From assembly GCA_002717145.1 (NCBI GenBank), contig PBCP01000083.1:1-33864 (forward strand): DNA of 33,864 nt. Direction: 5' to 3'. Each line of letters starts with the position of its first letter. The stretch's first letter is position 1. The DNA is from Planctomycetaceae bacterium (lineage in GTDB: Bacteria; Planctomycetota; Planctomycetia; Pirellulales; Pirellulaceae). A program made the translations under genes and the position numbers. A model generated the notes under the pieces. It saw only the letters and a program-made list of their open reading frames with translations, was not told the DNA's origin and made no database searches. Shown here one piece after another: positions 22,949-31,658 of the stretch.

Positions 22949-25840
22949 TTATCGTCCTGAGTCAAGGAAGCTGGGCGAATGCACATCAACTTTTCCGGTT
23001 TTGAGATCGTAGATGATTTTCCGGGCAGCGGCATTGGGCGTAGGTGTTTTGTTGGTGTTTAGCCAGAGCTTAGCTTCTCCTCTGCCACCTTCCATCACGA
23101 CGTTATTTTTAAGTTGAGAGAAAGCGACTCGGTGAGCCAGTGCAGTGTAGTCGGCTTGATAAATGTAGGTATTCCCTGTTGCAGAAAGAATATAGGATGC
23201 CTGATCTGTTTGACTTATGTCAGCAATCGAAAGGATGTCACAATTTAATTCAACTCCCTTCGCCTGCCGAACCGATTCAGGGCTAAGCGCGGAGTCCCAA
23301 CGTGGCACCGAGCTCATGAGTGCCTGAACTTCACCTTTGAAGGTTAGGTTAAGTTTGGATAAATCTCCAGACAGTCCTTCGTTAAATTCAACAGACAGGC
23401 TTTGGATATTCTCCGAGGAACCCACGGGAGCATTCAGTACCGGAAGGCTCCCGTCATTCATGGCCGTGTGTCGAATACTACCTTGTCCGTAGGCTGCTAT
23501 CCGGTTTTCCATCGGATAAAAACTGATATGTTCGACAGAGACATTTTGTAAGTTCTTGTGTTGTTTGTTTTTATCAATTGTTCGTCTGTTGAGTTGAACC
23601 CCCTGAACTGCCTTGAACTCGATGATATTTATGGGAGAGTCAAGATTAGGTTGTTGGAAATTGACACGTTGATTTAAGTGTAATTCAAGTGCATTACAGG
23701 CCAGGTCGATTTCTTCGATATCGTCGGCTTGAGCCTGTTTCCGGAAACGAGACTGGACGTTGCCAAATAACTGAATTTTGGAGCCAGTGAAGGCCATTTG
23801 CTCATCCCAGGTGATGCGTCGAGCATTTTCCGGATTGGGATCATCTGGTGCGAGATGGACGAGTTCACCTTCGCCATGAATCCAAACCAAATTCATCTGC
23901 TGATTGAGTTGGATCGTATTACCTGTAAGCTGAAAGCCTTCATAGGAAATCCAAGCTGGTTGCCCTTGTCTTTCTTTGCCATCGATCTTCAGTTCGGCCA
24001 ATCCGGTTAAGCCCCGGGACAAACGAATGCGTTCTCCGTGAAGTACCAGTGAGGATCTGGATTGTCCTGGTAATGGTTCCTGATGAAATGATAGGTTGCC
24101 TTCCATCAGCGCTCCGTTTACCTGAATTCCATCAGCCGTTTGTCTTAAATCCAGCTTCAGTATTTCACCCTGAACGATATATCGTTTCATAAGTGAAGGG
24201 TCTTGCAGTTTTTCAGATCGGTCCAGCAAATCGATCGGCTTCGTTAGATTGACGGGATTAGAGTCATGCTGTTCCTGAGAGTCTTCTGTACGTGTAATCC
24301 ACATATGAGCCTGCTGAGCTTTGGCCTGCAGTTCAGGCAAGTCAATTTCGACATGACCGGTAGCGGCCAGTTTGTAAGGCGAAATTTCATATTCGGAATC
24401 CTTTGGATTTCCCTTCCGCGAAGTTTCAATTTCTTCAAGCCAAATATGTAGTCGGTCACTTGCGATAGACTCTGTATCGGAAAGCTGGATTCTCGCACCT
24501 TTGTCCAGTTCAAGAACCTTTTCCTGTTTTTCGTTAACAGTCAAAGCACTTTGTGCTTCCCATCGAACAAGGAATTCAGAGTTGGATGGATTATCAGTTT
24601 TCGGTTTCATCCGCAGTTCACCGGCGCCTTCAGCCTGATAAGTTCCAAGCTGTGAGGGGTCATCGGCAAACGTATATTGCAGTTTCGGTACTTTAATGTA
24701 TAAGTCCTTGAACTGGATAATGCTCTCTTTCGAATCCTGGATTGAAAAACTAAGTTTCTCCAGATCGATCGCGACCCCCTGCCCTTTGATTACCAGCTCT
24801 TTACTACGCGATTGAATGAAGACGGGATTACCGTCGGCAATAATACTTTGAGGATTAAACTGGTTTGACGTATCGAGTAGCGGGTTTTCCGAATTAGGTT
24901 CTGACGAATAGGGTGGTGTAAAGGTGACGTGCAATTTATCACAGGTCATGGTGTCATCAATCTGACCATTCTCACGAAAGGCGACCTGAACATTATCTTC
25001 AATCGACATGCGATAATTTGCGATGTCAATTCGGAACGTCCCATCACATTCGATCACCATCTCGGATGATTTGTTGGCAGGCGTTAGCTCGCCCTGATTG
25101 GTAGTTACGGCCAACGGTTCAGGAAGCAGCTGCTTTTCCATTTGCAGGACCAATTGGTCTACATGAATGAGCTCAACTGAATCCAATCTGGAAAGCAGAT
25201 TCGGATTTTCCACTTTAGTTCTGGATTTCTCCTGCTTACCCAAAGTGATAATTAGGTCCCGTCCTTTGCCATGATGGCCGGCATAATCAAATTCCACATC
25301 ATGGGTGGTCCAGATTCTGTTTTTTTCAAACTGTACATTTCGCGTCACGAATTGGATGGTGTCATTGGCACCGGGAGCCGTTTCAGCGCTGTGAATAACA
25401 ACATCACCTATGAGTCGACCTGAGAAATCTGCGTCCTGTTTGTTGCCTGAAAGGGCATCCTGTGAAATGACGGCACCTTGCGGAGCATGCATGGTGACTA
25501 ATCGCTGATCATTTCCACCGGCTTGGAAAATAATACAGGTACAGGGCTTAATAATTAAGTCTTGTTCGGCTTGTTCGTATTCCTGAAACAGCAGAATCCC
25601 TTGTGGCCATTCAATGACCTTAGGTGATTCAAGCTGCCAGGAATTTTCCTTAAACAGGCTGATCAGCCGCTGACGATTTTTAGAGGGAGCGGTTTCCCAA
25701 TAAAACTCTGATTCCTCATCATTTGTGTGAGGATTGACGTACGGAGGTTCAATTCTAGGCGCAGCGGTTAGCGCATAAACCGAATAGGCAATCAGGACGA
25801 TTACAAAGCAACCGATCGTACCTAGCAGACGCTTGAACAT
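22949..25840 (-). CDS. Giant LptC/LptA-like (OstA-type) LPS transport protein
   Basis: Membrane-anchored periplasmic protein of 963 residues. An N-terminal helix (FKRLLGTIGCFVIVLIAYSVYAL, about 2-24) is followed by a long beta-rich sequence. It has repeated OstA/LptA-like units such as GRLIGDVVIHS, TTHDVEFDYAGHHGKGRDL, YRMSIEDNVQVAF, YKLAATGHVEIDL, IQLFGNVQSRF and ILSATGNTYIYQADY. LptC is about 190 residues and LptA about 185 in E. coli; this looks like a fused and expanded version of both. kdsD and kdsC lie directly upstream, the usual position of lptC-lptA in Gram-negatives, but lptB is not next to it. I start at the ATG ending at 25840, 17 bases after the kdsC stop. An ATG at 25894 overlaps kdsC and delays the helix by 18 residues. 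Confidence 0.82.
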   Translation of the reverse strand: MFKRLLGTIGCFVIVLIAYSVYALTAAPRIEPPYVNPHTNDEESEFYWETAPSKNRQRLISLFKENSWQLESPKVIEWPQGILLFQEYEQAEQDLIIKPCTCIIFQAGGNDQRLVTMHAPQGAVISQDALSGNKQDADFSGRLIGDVVIHSAETAPGANDTIQFVTRNVQFEKNRIWTTHDVEFDYAGHHGKGRDLIITLGKQEKSRTKVENPNLLSRLDSVELIHVDQLVLQMEKQLLPEPLAVTTNQGELTPANKSSEMVIECDGTFRIDIANYRMSIEDNVQVAFRENGQIDDTMTCDKLHVTFTPPYSSEPNSENPLLDTSNQFNPQSIIADGNPVFIQSRSKELVIKGQGVAIDLEKLSFSIQDSKESIIQFKDLYIKVPKLQYTFADDPSQLGTYQAEGAGELRMKPKTDNPSNSEFLVRWEAQSALTVNEKQEKVLELDKGARIQLSDTESIASDRLHIWLEEIETSRKGNPKDSEYEISPYKLAATGHVEIDLPELQAKAQQAHMWITRTEDSQEQHDSNPVNLTKPIDLLDRSEKLQDPSLMKRYIVQGEILKLDLRQTADGIQVNGALMEGNLSFHQEPLPGQSRSSLVLHGERIRLSRGLTGLAELKIDGKERQGQPAWISYEGFQLTGNTIQLNQQMNLVWIHGEGELVHLAPDDPNPENARRITWDEQMAFTGSKIQLFGNVQSRFRKQAQADDIEEIDLACNALELHLNQRVNFQQPNLDSPINIIEFKAVQGVQLNRRTIDKNKQHKNLQNVSVEHISFYPMENRIAAYGQGSIRHTAMNDGSLPVLNAPVGSSENIQSLSVEFNEGLSGDLSKLNLTFKGEVQALMSSVPRWDSALSPESVRQAKGVELNCDILSIADISQTDQASYILSATGNTYIYQADYTALAHRVAFSQLKNNVVMEGGRGEAKLWLNTNKTPTPNAAARKIIYDLKTGKVDVHSPSFLDSGR

Positions 25841-25857
25841 GGCTGAGCTAATTTTCC

Positions 25858-26382
25858 TTAACCTGAGTAATACTGTTGCACTAAGTCGTCCCATCGTCCG
25901 GTCGATCGCAGGATTTGCTCGATCAGTTCTCTCACCGCTCCCTTCCCACCCGCCTTTTGCGTGACCAGATCAGCTGCCGACAGTAATTCGGAGACCGCAT
26001 CTGCCACAGCGACTCCTAAACCAACCGCCCTGATCACAGGCAAATCTGTCAGGTCATCACCGATGTAACACACTTCTTCGAGAGATAGATTCATACTTTG
26101 AGCCAACGTTTCTGCTGTGGGAAGCTTGGACTCAAATCCCTGTCTAACAATATCAATACCTAATTCTGCGCTACGAACCTTTACGATGTGTGAAGTTCTT
26201 GCGGTCAATATTCCAAATCGAAATCCTGCCCGTTGCCACATCTTGATTCCGAGCCCATCTTTGATGTGGAATTGCTTGGATTCGACTCCGTTATTGTCAA
26301 AAGAAATACCTCCATCTGTCAGCACGCCGTCGACGTCAGAAAGAATGAGTTTAATTTTTTCAAAATCTGTGGTGGTGGACAT
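25858..26382 (-). CDS. kdsC: 3-deoxy-D-manno-octulosonate 8-phosphate phosphatase
   Basis: HAD-family tetrameric phosphatase that removes phosphate from Kdo-8-P to give Kdo, the inner-core sugar of LPS. The catalytic aspartates are in DVDGVLTDG (D16, D18), the threonine motif is ILTARTS (58-64), the lysine is in GFESKLPTAETL (K86) and the acidic motif is GDDLTDLP (108-115). It has the short cap-less form, 174 residues. It starts 8 bases after kdsD, typical of the kdsD-kdsC pair, and ends just before the OstA-type gene. Confidence 0.95.
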   Translation of the reverse strand: MSTTTDFEKIKLILSDVDGVLTDGGISFDNNGVESKQFHIKDGLGIKMWQRAGFRFGILTARTSHIVKVRSAELGIDIVRQGFESKLPTAETLAQSMNLSLEEVCYIGDDLTDLPVIRAVGLGVAVADAVSELLSAADLVTQKAGGKGAVRELIEQILRSTGRWDDLVQQYYSG

Positions 26383-26390
26383 ACTTCGGC

Positions 26391-27461
26391 TTAGTCTTCG
26401 TGCTGCTGAGGGAATGGAATTGTGGATTTTCTGTCGGATTCGTTTGCTGGCAGCAATGCCACAGTATCTGTAATATCAATCATTCCAACCGGTTGATGCT
26501 GAGAATTTACGACGGGTAATTCGCTGATTCTACGCTCAGCCAGAATTTCAACAGCCTCGGATAACATCTTTTTGTCCTGAATGCAGATTGGCTGCTCTGT
26601 CATGAAATGCGATATCGACGTGTCAAAACATGATTCTTTCTTTTGTTCGAGAAGGCGAGCCAGATCGCTGTCGGTGAACAGTCCGGTGAGACATTGGCTG
26701 TCATCAACCAGCATAATCGCCCCGGTACGTCGCCCTGGTAATTGACTTTCAATGAAAACGTCGCGAATCGTGTGGTTTTGGTGAGCAACCCGACATTGAT
26801 CAAGTGGACGCATACAATCCGAAACTCGGGATAGTTTTTTCCCCAGTGAGCCCGCCGGATGAAAACGAGCAAAATCCATCGACGAAAATGATTTAAGCTT
26901 GCTAACGACAAGAGCCAGAGCGTCCCCTAAAGCAAGCATGGCTGTGGTGCTGGTACTTGGTGCCAGTTGAAGCGAACCAGCCTCTGTTAGCTGACCCAGT
27001 TCCAGTACGACACTAGAGTGTATTGCCAGAGTACTGGTAGGTCTGGATGTCATGGCGATCGTTACGACATCCAGGTTAGCCAGTGAGGAGAGAAGTCTGA
27101 TGACTTCCTCTGTTTCTCCACTGTATGACAATAGTAAAACGACATCGTTGGACTGGATTCGCCCTAAATCCCCATGAACGGCTTCGGCCGGATGAAGGAA
27201 GTGAGCCGGGGTGCCGGTTGAGGCAAATGTGGCGACGAGTTTTTTGCCAATAAGTCCTGCTTTGCCCATACCGATAATAATCAGATTACCAGTACACAGG
27301 TTGATAGCTTCAACGGCCTGGACAAAAGTTGGAGGCAGATTGTTAGCCAGATTTAAAAGCGCATTAGCTTCTGTTAATATGATTTCCTTAGCCAGACGTA
27401 GTTGTTCAAACGGTCCGGGAGATTCCGAGCGTTGTCTGGGATTTGTTATTTCTGAACTCAC
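26391..27461 (-). CDS. kdsD: Arabinose-5-phosphate isomerase
   Basis: Converts ribulose-5-P to arabinose-5-P, the first committed sugar of Kdo synthesis. The SIS domain (about 40-190) has NLIIIGMGKAGLIGKKL (59-75), the SYSGET phosphosugar loop (112-117), LAPSTSTTAMLALGDALA (166-183) and FHPAGSLGKKL (200-210). A CBS pair follows (about 215-340) with two DCM/HFMTEQ-type starts and regulatory GLFTDSDLARLL. The start is GTG at 27461. Length of 356 is slightly longer than E. coli KdsD (328), mainly at both ends. First gene of the kdsD-kdsC-OstA unit. Confidence 0.94.
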   Translation of the reverse strand: MSSEITNPRQRSESPGPFEQLRLAKEIILTEANALLNLANNLPPTFVQAVEAINLCTGNLIIIGMGKAGLIGKKLVATFASTGTPAHFLHPAEAVHGDLGRIQSNDVVLLLSYSGETEEVIRLLSSLANLDVVTIAMTSRPTSTLAIHSSVVLELGQLTEAGSLQLAPSTSTTAMLALGDALALVVSKLKSFSSMDFARFHPAGSLGKKLSRVSDCMRPLDQCRVAHQNHTIRDVFIESQLPGRRTGAIMLVDDSQCLTGLFTDSDLARLLEQKKESCFDTSISHFMTEQPICIQDKKMLSEAVEILAERRISELPVVNSQHQPVGMIDITDTVALLPANESDRKSTIPFPQQHED

Positions 27462-27622
27462 AATCAGTCTTCCATGACTGGTGTTTTGGCGAGTTTAGGT
27501 AGGTTGAATAATCCGTTATTCCAGTGCGCAGCACCCTACCCAAGCTGAGTGCAGATTTTAACGCAGTTTAGCTTCTCAGGGCAATTGCGATTCACACTGT
27601 ATCTTTATGATAGATAAGCTGT

Positions 27623-28633
27623 TTAGAGCTTATTTCGTAGATCCGCAGCGTTCCCGGCCTGACCAAATGCGACCATGCGGTCAATACACACCTGTTTCAT
27701 AGCAGCACGAGCTGGTTTGAGGTAGGCACGAGGGTCAAATTCGGCGGGGTTTTCGGTCAAGACCTTACGTATAGCACCCGTGATAGCGAGACGGTTGTCA
27801 GTATCGACATTAATCTTACGCACACCGGATCGGATTCCTCGCTGGATTTCTTCAACAGGTACACCATAGGTTTGTTTGATGTTTCCACCAAATTCATTGA
27901 TGATGTCCTGAAGCTCCTGCGGTACAGACGAGCTACCGTGCATTACCAGGTGGGTATTCGGCAGCTTGGCGTGAATCGCTTCGATCCTATCCATGGCCAG
28001 CACATCGCCGGTTGGTGCTTTGGTGAATTTATAGGCACCGTGGCTGGTACCAATGGCAACGGCCAATGCATCCACACCGGTTGCTTCAACGAACTGAGCT
28101 GCTTCGTCGGGATCAGTTAACAATTGGTCGTGTGATAAAACTCCTTCGGCTCCGTGGCCGTCTTCAGCTTCACCCATTCCGGTTTCAAGAGATCCAAGGC
28201 AACCAAGCTCTCCTTCAACACTGACACCTTTGGCATGAGCAAGTTCGACAACCTGTCGGGTGATATCGACGTTGTAATCATAGCTGGCAGGAGTTTTGCC
28301 ATCAGCTTCGAGCGAACCGTCCATCATGACAGACGTAAAGCCATTCTCGATGGCACTGGCACAAGTCTCAACACTGTTGCCATGGTCCTGATGCATGACA
28401 ATAGGAATGTGAGGATAAAGTTCAGCGGCAGCCTGCATTAGATTTCGGAGGTAGGTGTCCTGTGAATAAGCACGAGCACCGCGGGAAGCCTGTACGATTA
28501 CGGGTGAATCGGTTTCTTCAGCAGCTTCCATAATGGATTGGATCTGTTCCATGTTGTTAACATTAAACGCTGCAACGCCGTAGTCGTTTTCCGCAGCATG
28601 ATCCAAAACTACACGTAGAGGAACGAGTGCCAT
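27623..28633 (-). CDS. fba: Class II fructose-bisphosphate aldolase
   Basis: Zn-dependent aldolase of glycolysis, gluconeogenesis or the Calvin-type pathway. The catalytic D83 and zinc ligand H84 are in HQDHGNS, the other zinc histidines are H198 in GTSHGAYKF and H232 in MHGSSSVP, and substrate residues are in the RKINVDTD segment. The length of 336 residues is within the class II range and resembles the Calvin-cycle type. A strong AAGGAG lies 7 bases before the ATG, the best ribosome site seen here and consistent with high expression. It is transcribed alone, with 234 bp upstream and 161 bp before kdsD. Confidence 0.95.
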   Translation of the reverse strand: MALVPLRVVLDHAAENDYGVAAFNVNNMEQIQSIMEAAEETDSPVIVQASRGARAYSQDTYLRNLMQAAAELYPHIPIVMHQDHGNSVETCASAIENGFTSVMMDGSLEADGKTPASYDYNVDITRQVVELAHAKGVSVEGELGCLGSLETGMGEAEDGHGAEGVLSHDQLLTDPDEAAQFVEATGVDALAVAIGTSHGAYKFTKAPTGDVLAMDRIEAIHAKLPNTHLVMHGSSSVPQELQDIINEFGGNIKQTYGVPVEEIQRGIRSGVRKINVDTDNRLAITGAIRKVLTENPAEFDPRAYLKPARAAMKQVCIDRMVAFGQAGNAADLRNKL

Positions 28634-28640
28634 TCAATTA

Positions 28641-28646
28641 CTCCTT
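28641..28646 (-). promoter_or_regulatory. Strong ribosome binding site of the aldolase gene
   Basis: AAGGAG (minus strand) with a 7-base spacer to the ATG. It fixes the aldolase start and contrasts with the many genes here that have none. Confidence 0.8.
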
Positions 28647-28867
28647 GAATTATGAGTGCTCGGCAACTTCTGTTTGTTCAGCCTTCTGCCCAAGCCGTTA
28701 TATATTTAGAACCTTAGATTATTCACCGTAAAAGACTGGTGAGCTTTTATTATTTAGTGACTTTTCCATATGAAAAAGGGGGTATTGAGATATATCCTCC
28801 AAAATCGGTACAGATAGTATCGCTTACCACGAGGCCTCATGAAGGCAGAGAGAGGCGTGGCGTTCAG

Positions 28868-29743
28868 TTAGGGAGTCTGTTGTGCCGAATGTTGCTGAAA
28901 CAAGTCGTCGTATTGCGTGTGTAAAATTCGTAAACGCAACATATGTTGTATTTCAGTTTGGTCATCATTTTTAGAAAAGAAGTGTCCACCCAGTCCGTGA
29001 GCTAATTCATCACAACTGAGAAGTAATGACTCACCGGGTAAAAGTCTAGTATCGATAAGCAAGTCGGTATATTCCTCAACATCCCGCTGAGTTTTTAGGA
29101 GCCAGGCTCCGTCATGTCCCTTGAACTGCGATTTTGCAACGCCGTGATGTATTTGTGGAACTAATTCAAGACGTACCGAGCCATCTGTCTGAGGATAGGT
29201 GCGAAATTCAAACTGACATTGAGCCTGTTGGAATTTTTCAGCCGACGTATATTGTTCCTCAGAATGGATGACAACGAGATTATCGATGACCGCGTCGCTT
29301 AGTACCACAAAATTTTCACTGCCGGCAGTGCATTGTAACCGGCGGTTACGCAACCCCATATTTAGGTTGAGACTGCCAGCTTGTGCCGTTGGGTCGGTGA
29401 TGTTTTTGTCCCCGCTTAAAAGCGTTTCGAATGAAGCGGGAATGGCGCTTGGGAGCTTTCCACAACGAATACCGTTTTCTTTGAGCTTCGTTCGAAGACT
29501 GGCAGCAATATCCGTTTCATCAACATCATTCCAAACTTGTTTCAATTGTTGCTGGTCTTTAGCAGGTACTCGGATGAAAGAAACCTCGACTACGACCGAA
29601 TCATCAGCGAGGCGGGGAGTGGCAAGTGGAGACTCGTCGACAGCCTCGCGTAGCGTCCACTTGGGAGTCTCAAGCAGGTGACAGCCGCAAAGCTGACATG
29701 CGGATAGACCGACGAGTAGTAACGGGATCTGAGGAATCCGCAA
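28868..29743 (-). CDS. Predicted lipoprotein of unknown function
   Basis: I do not recognise a named family. The N-terminus is a lipoprotein signal: a hydrophobic PLLLVGLSAC run with a perfect lipobox LSAC (C16) and a second possible LCGC (C21). The rest (about 270 residues) is soluble, with VVVEVSFIRVPAKDQQQL, a central SENFVVLSDAVIDNLVVIH segment, and alternating beta-like stretches (SVRLELVPQIHHG, GESLLLSCDEL). It has no catalytic motif I can point to. The start is a TTG at 29743 with AAGGA about 8 bases upstream. It is divergent from the HExxH gene at 29929 and ends before a 234-bp gap to fba. Secretin-like envelope proteins are one possible relation, but this is weak. Confidence 0.7.
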   Translation of the reverse strand: MRIPQIPLLLVGLSACQLCGCHLLETPKWTLREAVDESPLATPRLADDSVVVEVSFIRVPAKDQQQLKQVWNDVDETDIAASLRTKLKENGIRCGKLPSAIPASFETLLSGDKNITDPTAQAGSLNLNMGLRNRRLQCTAGSENFVVLSDAVIDNLVVIHSEEQYTSAEKFQQAQCQFEFRTYPQTDGSVRLELVPQIHHGVAKSQFKGHDGAWLLKTQRDVEEYTDLLIDTRLLPGESLLLSCDELAHGLGGHFFSKNDDQTEIQHMLRLRILHTQYDDLFQQHSAQQTP

Positions 29744-29928
29744 AATGGCTATCCTTGAGAAGACGCTTACGGGTATAGTGTTTCAGTAACTCTCTGAGGC
29801 AACGAAAAAGAGTAACCCTTTTGGGCTGATAAAATCAATATCACTCTCAAGGTGGACGATGGACAGTAATAGCCTGAGTGCCGATTCTTACTCGTATTTT
29901 GCCATCATTACATTATTTAAAATATTCC

Positions 29929-30585
29929 ATGCTCCCAACACCGTATCAAAATTCGAACAAACCTAGTGTGGATCGCCGTGATCTGTTGACCGGAAAATTG
30001 ATACCACCCGGGTTCGACTTTACGTGGCATATGCGACGATTATGCGAAGATATTTGTCGTAGGCATCCGCGAATGCGTCATATTGATATGTCGCGAGTAG
30101 CAGTTGCGTTTTCACAAACGCGAAAGGGAGTGCGGCACGGGATCCATGCCTCGTTAACACCTATGCGGTTTGAGGATGGCGCAATGGAAGGGGAACGTCG
30201 GGGACGACTCTATCGTGCTCAGAGACTGTTCGACGCCAGCGGCACAGAAATGTTGTATATCCTTAAATTCTATCTGCCGCGTTTTCAAAACGAGTCGTTC
30301 GAAGAAAAGCTAACGACGATTTTTCATGAACTATGGCATATTAGCGGAGAGTTTAATGGTGATATACGTCGTCATGCCGGACGATGTTATGTACATACCT
30401 CCAGTGAAAAAGAATATGATCGTCAGATGTTGAAGTTTGCACGTGAGTGGCTTCAGATGGGGCCTGCTCAACAGCTGTATCAATTTGTGCAAGATGATTT
30501 TAGAGAGTTACAAAGGAAGTTTGGCAATATCATCGGTGTGAAGGTCCCTCAACCTAAGTTGATACCAATAAAGCGAGCAGGATAA
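29929..30585 (+). CDS. Small HExxH metallopeptidase-like protein
   Basis: Cytoplasmic protein of 218 residues with no signal peptide. The zinc motif is HELWH (H133, E134, H137), inside LTTIFHELWHISGEFNG, followed by HAGR (H149), a possible third ligand. The pattern is similar to putative phage-type metallopeptidases, but the rest matches nothing I can name. The N-terminal half is basic (FDFTWHMRRLCEDICRRHP), and the C-terminus has FRELQRKFGN. The ATG at 29929 is my choice; an in-frame GTG at 29878 would add 17 residues, and neither has a clear Shine-Dalgarno. It is divergent from the lipoprotein gene and convergent with rplQ. Confidence 0.7.
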   Translation: MLPTPYQNSNKPSVDRRDLLTGKLIPPGFDFTWHMRRLCEDICRRHPRMRHIDMSRVAVAFSQTRKGVRHGIHASLTPMRFEDGAMEGERRGRLYRAQRLFDASGTEMLYILKFYLPRFQNESFEEKLTTIFHELWHISGEFNGDIRRHAGRCYVHTSSEKEYDRQMLKFAREWLQMGPAQQLYQFVQDDFRELQRKFGNIIGVKVPQPKLIPIKRAG

Positions 30586-30624
30586 ACAGTCGGATTGGCA
30601 AGTAGCATTGCCGGTGCACAAAAT

Positions 30625-30652
30625 AAGCTCTTCACATTCATGCAAAGAGCTT
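30625..30652 (-). terminator. Candidate terminator between rplQ and the HExxH gene
   Basis: AAGCTCTT (30625-30632) pairs with AAGAGCTT (30645-30652), an 8-bp perfect stem with a 12-base loop. On the minus strand it is followed by ATTTTG, a short T tract. The stem could serve both convergent genes. The weak T run keeps confidence moderate. Confidence 0.55.
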
Positions 30653-30698
30653 GTTGATTTTAAGATTTGGCAGAGGCCAAAGAGTTTCCGAGTTACTG

Positions 30699-31613
30699 TT
30701 ATTCAGTTTCCCCGTCCGCTTCTTGTTCGTCTGTATCATCCGTTGCCTCAGCTTCAGCTTCTTCAGCCTCATCGCTGGCTTCGGCAACTTCTGATTCTTC
30801 AGAGTTGTCATGCTCAGTATCATCACTGTCAGCAGCCTCTTCGTCGGCAGCTTCCTCGGTTGATTCCTGATCGACTGAATCTTCTTCAGCAGCTTCGTCC
30901 TCTGTTAAGCCATCGCTGGTCTCTTCAGCTGATTCTTCTCCAACATCCTTGTCAGCTTCGGCATCCACTTCATCTGCTGGCGAATCTTCCTGAATGTCAT
31001 CATCTTCGACAACCGGAGCCTGTGGGGCTGTTGAGCCTGAGGTGTCGCGGTTATTAGATTCCCCGACGATTTCGAGGATAGCCTGTGTACCGTTATCACC
31101 TAGGCGAGGTTTAGCAATTTTCAGAATACGTGTGAATCCACTAACGCGTTCCGGGTTTTCTTCAATCAAAGCCGGCGCGATATCATTGAAAAGGATATCA
31201 ACTGCTTCACGATTTCCAAGCATCTGGAGTGCTTTACGCTGAGCATTGACGATAGGTGCTCGGGCTTCGGCCCACTGTTGCCACTCGTCGCTCTTACGCC
31301 AGGTTTTATAAGCATCACCGGTTTTATCGAATCCGTCTCCCTTTAGAGATGCGGGCAGTAAGTCGGCGGCCTGGTCATAGCAAGGCTGAACTTTACGTGC
31401 CAGAGTGATACATTTCTCAACAATGGAACGAACTTCTTTAGCCTTTTGAATCGTGGTAACGATTCGGCGCCGAACTCGTGGAGTATTTCCATGAATTTCA
31501 TTTGCCAATTCATTACGTTCAGTCAGGAACAGACTGCTAGCCATGTTTCGCAACATTGCTTTGCGGTGAGGTGAGGTACGGCCAAGTTGTCGGCCTCGAC
31601 GTCTGTGTCGCAT
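30699..31613 (-). CDS. rplQ: 50S ribosomal protein L17, with insertion and acidic tail
   Basis: Large-subunit protein near the exit tunnel. The family core is present: MRHRRRGRQLGRTSPHRKAM (1-20), IQKAKEVRSIVEKCITLA, then NREAVDILFNDIAPAL and GFTRILKIAKPRLGDNGTQAILEIV (159-183). The 304 residues far exceed the usual 120-130. Three additions account for this: a short one near residues 31-50, one of about 47 residues at 75-121 (TGDAYKTWRKSDEWQQW), and a tail of about 110 residues (195-304) almost all Glu, Asp, Ala and Ser. Insertions in planctomycete L17 are plausible, but I cannot check their spread. Last gene of the rpmJ-rpsM-rpsK-rpoA-rplQ operon. Confidence 0.93.
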   Translation of the reverse strand: MRHRRRGRQLGRTSPHRKAMLRNMASSLFLTERNELANEIHGNTPRVRRRIVTTIQKAKEVRSIVEKCITLARKVQPCYDQAADLLPASLKGDGFDKTGDAYKTWRKSDEWQQWAEARAPIVNAQRKALQMLGNREAVDILFNDIAPALIEENPERVSGFTRILKIAKPRLGDNGTQAILEIVGESNNRDTSGSTAPQAPVVEDDDIQEDSPADEVDAEADKDVGEESAEETSDGLTEDEAAEEDSVDQESTEEAADEEAADSDDTEHDNSEESEVAEASDEAEEAEAEATDDTDEQEADGETE

Positions 31614-31658
31614 GGTTCTCTTAAACCTGTATTCTTATATGCGCGGTAGGATTATTAA

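Noticed and set aside
27614..27633. ATAAGCT/AGCTTAT hairpin at the aldolase stop codon
   Set aside because: The 7-bp stem overlaps the TAA stop and has no T run on either strand, so it is not a credible intrinsic terminator.
30608..31057. Long plus-strand frames opposite the rplQ tail
   Set aside because: They are complements of the Glu/Asp/Ala/Ser codons of the L17 tail and give low-complexity Leu/Gln/Arg or Ser/Ala protein, typical of a shadow frame.
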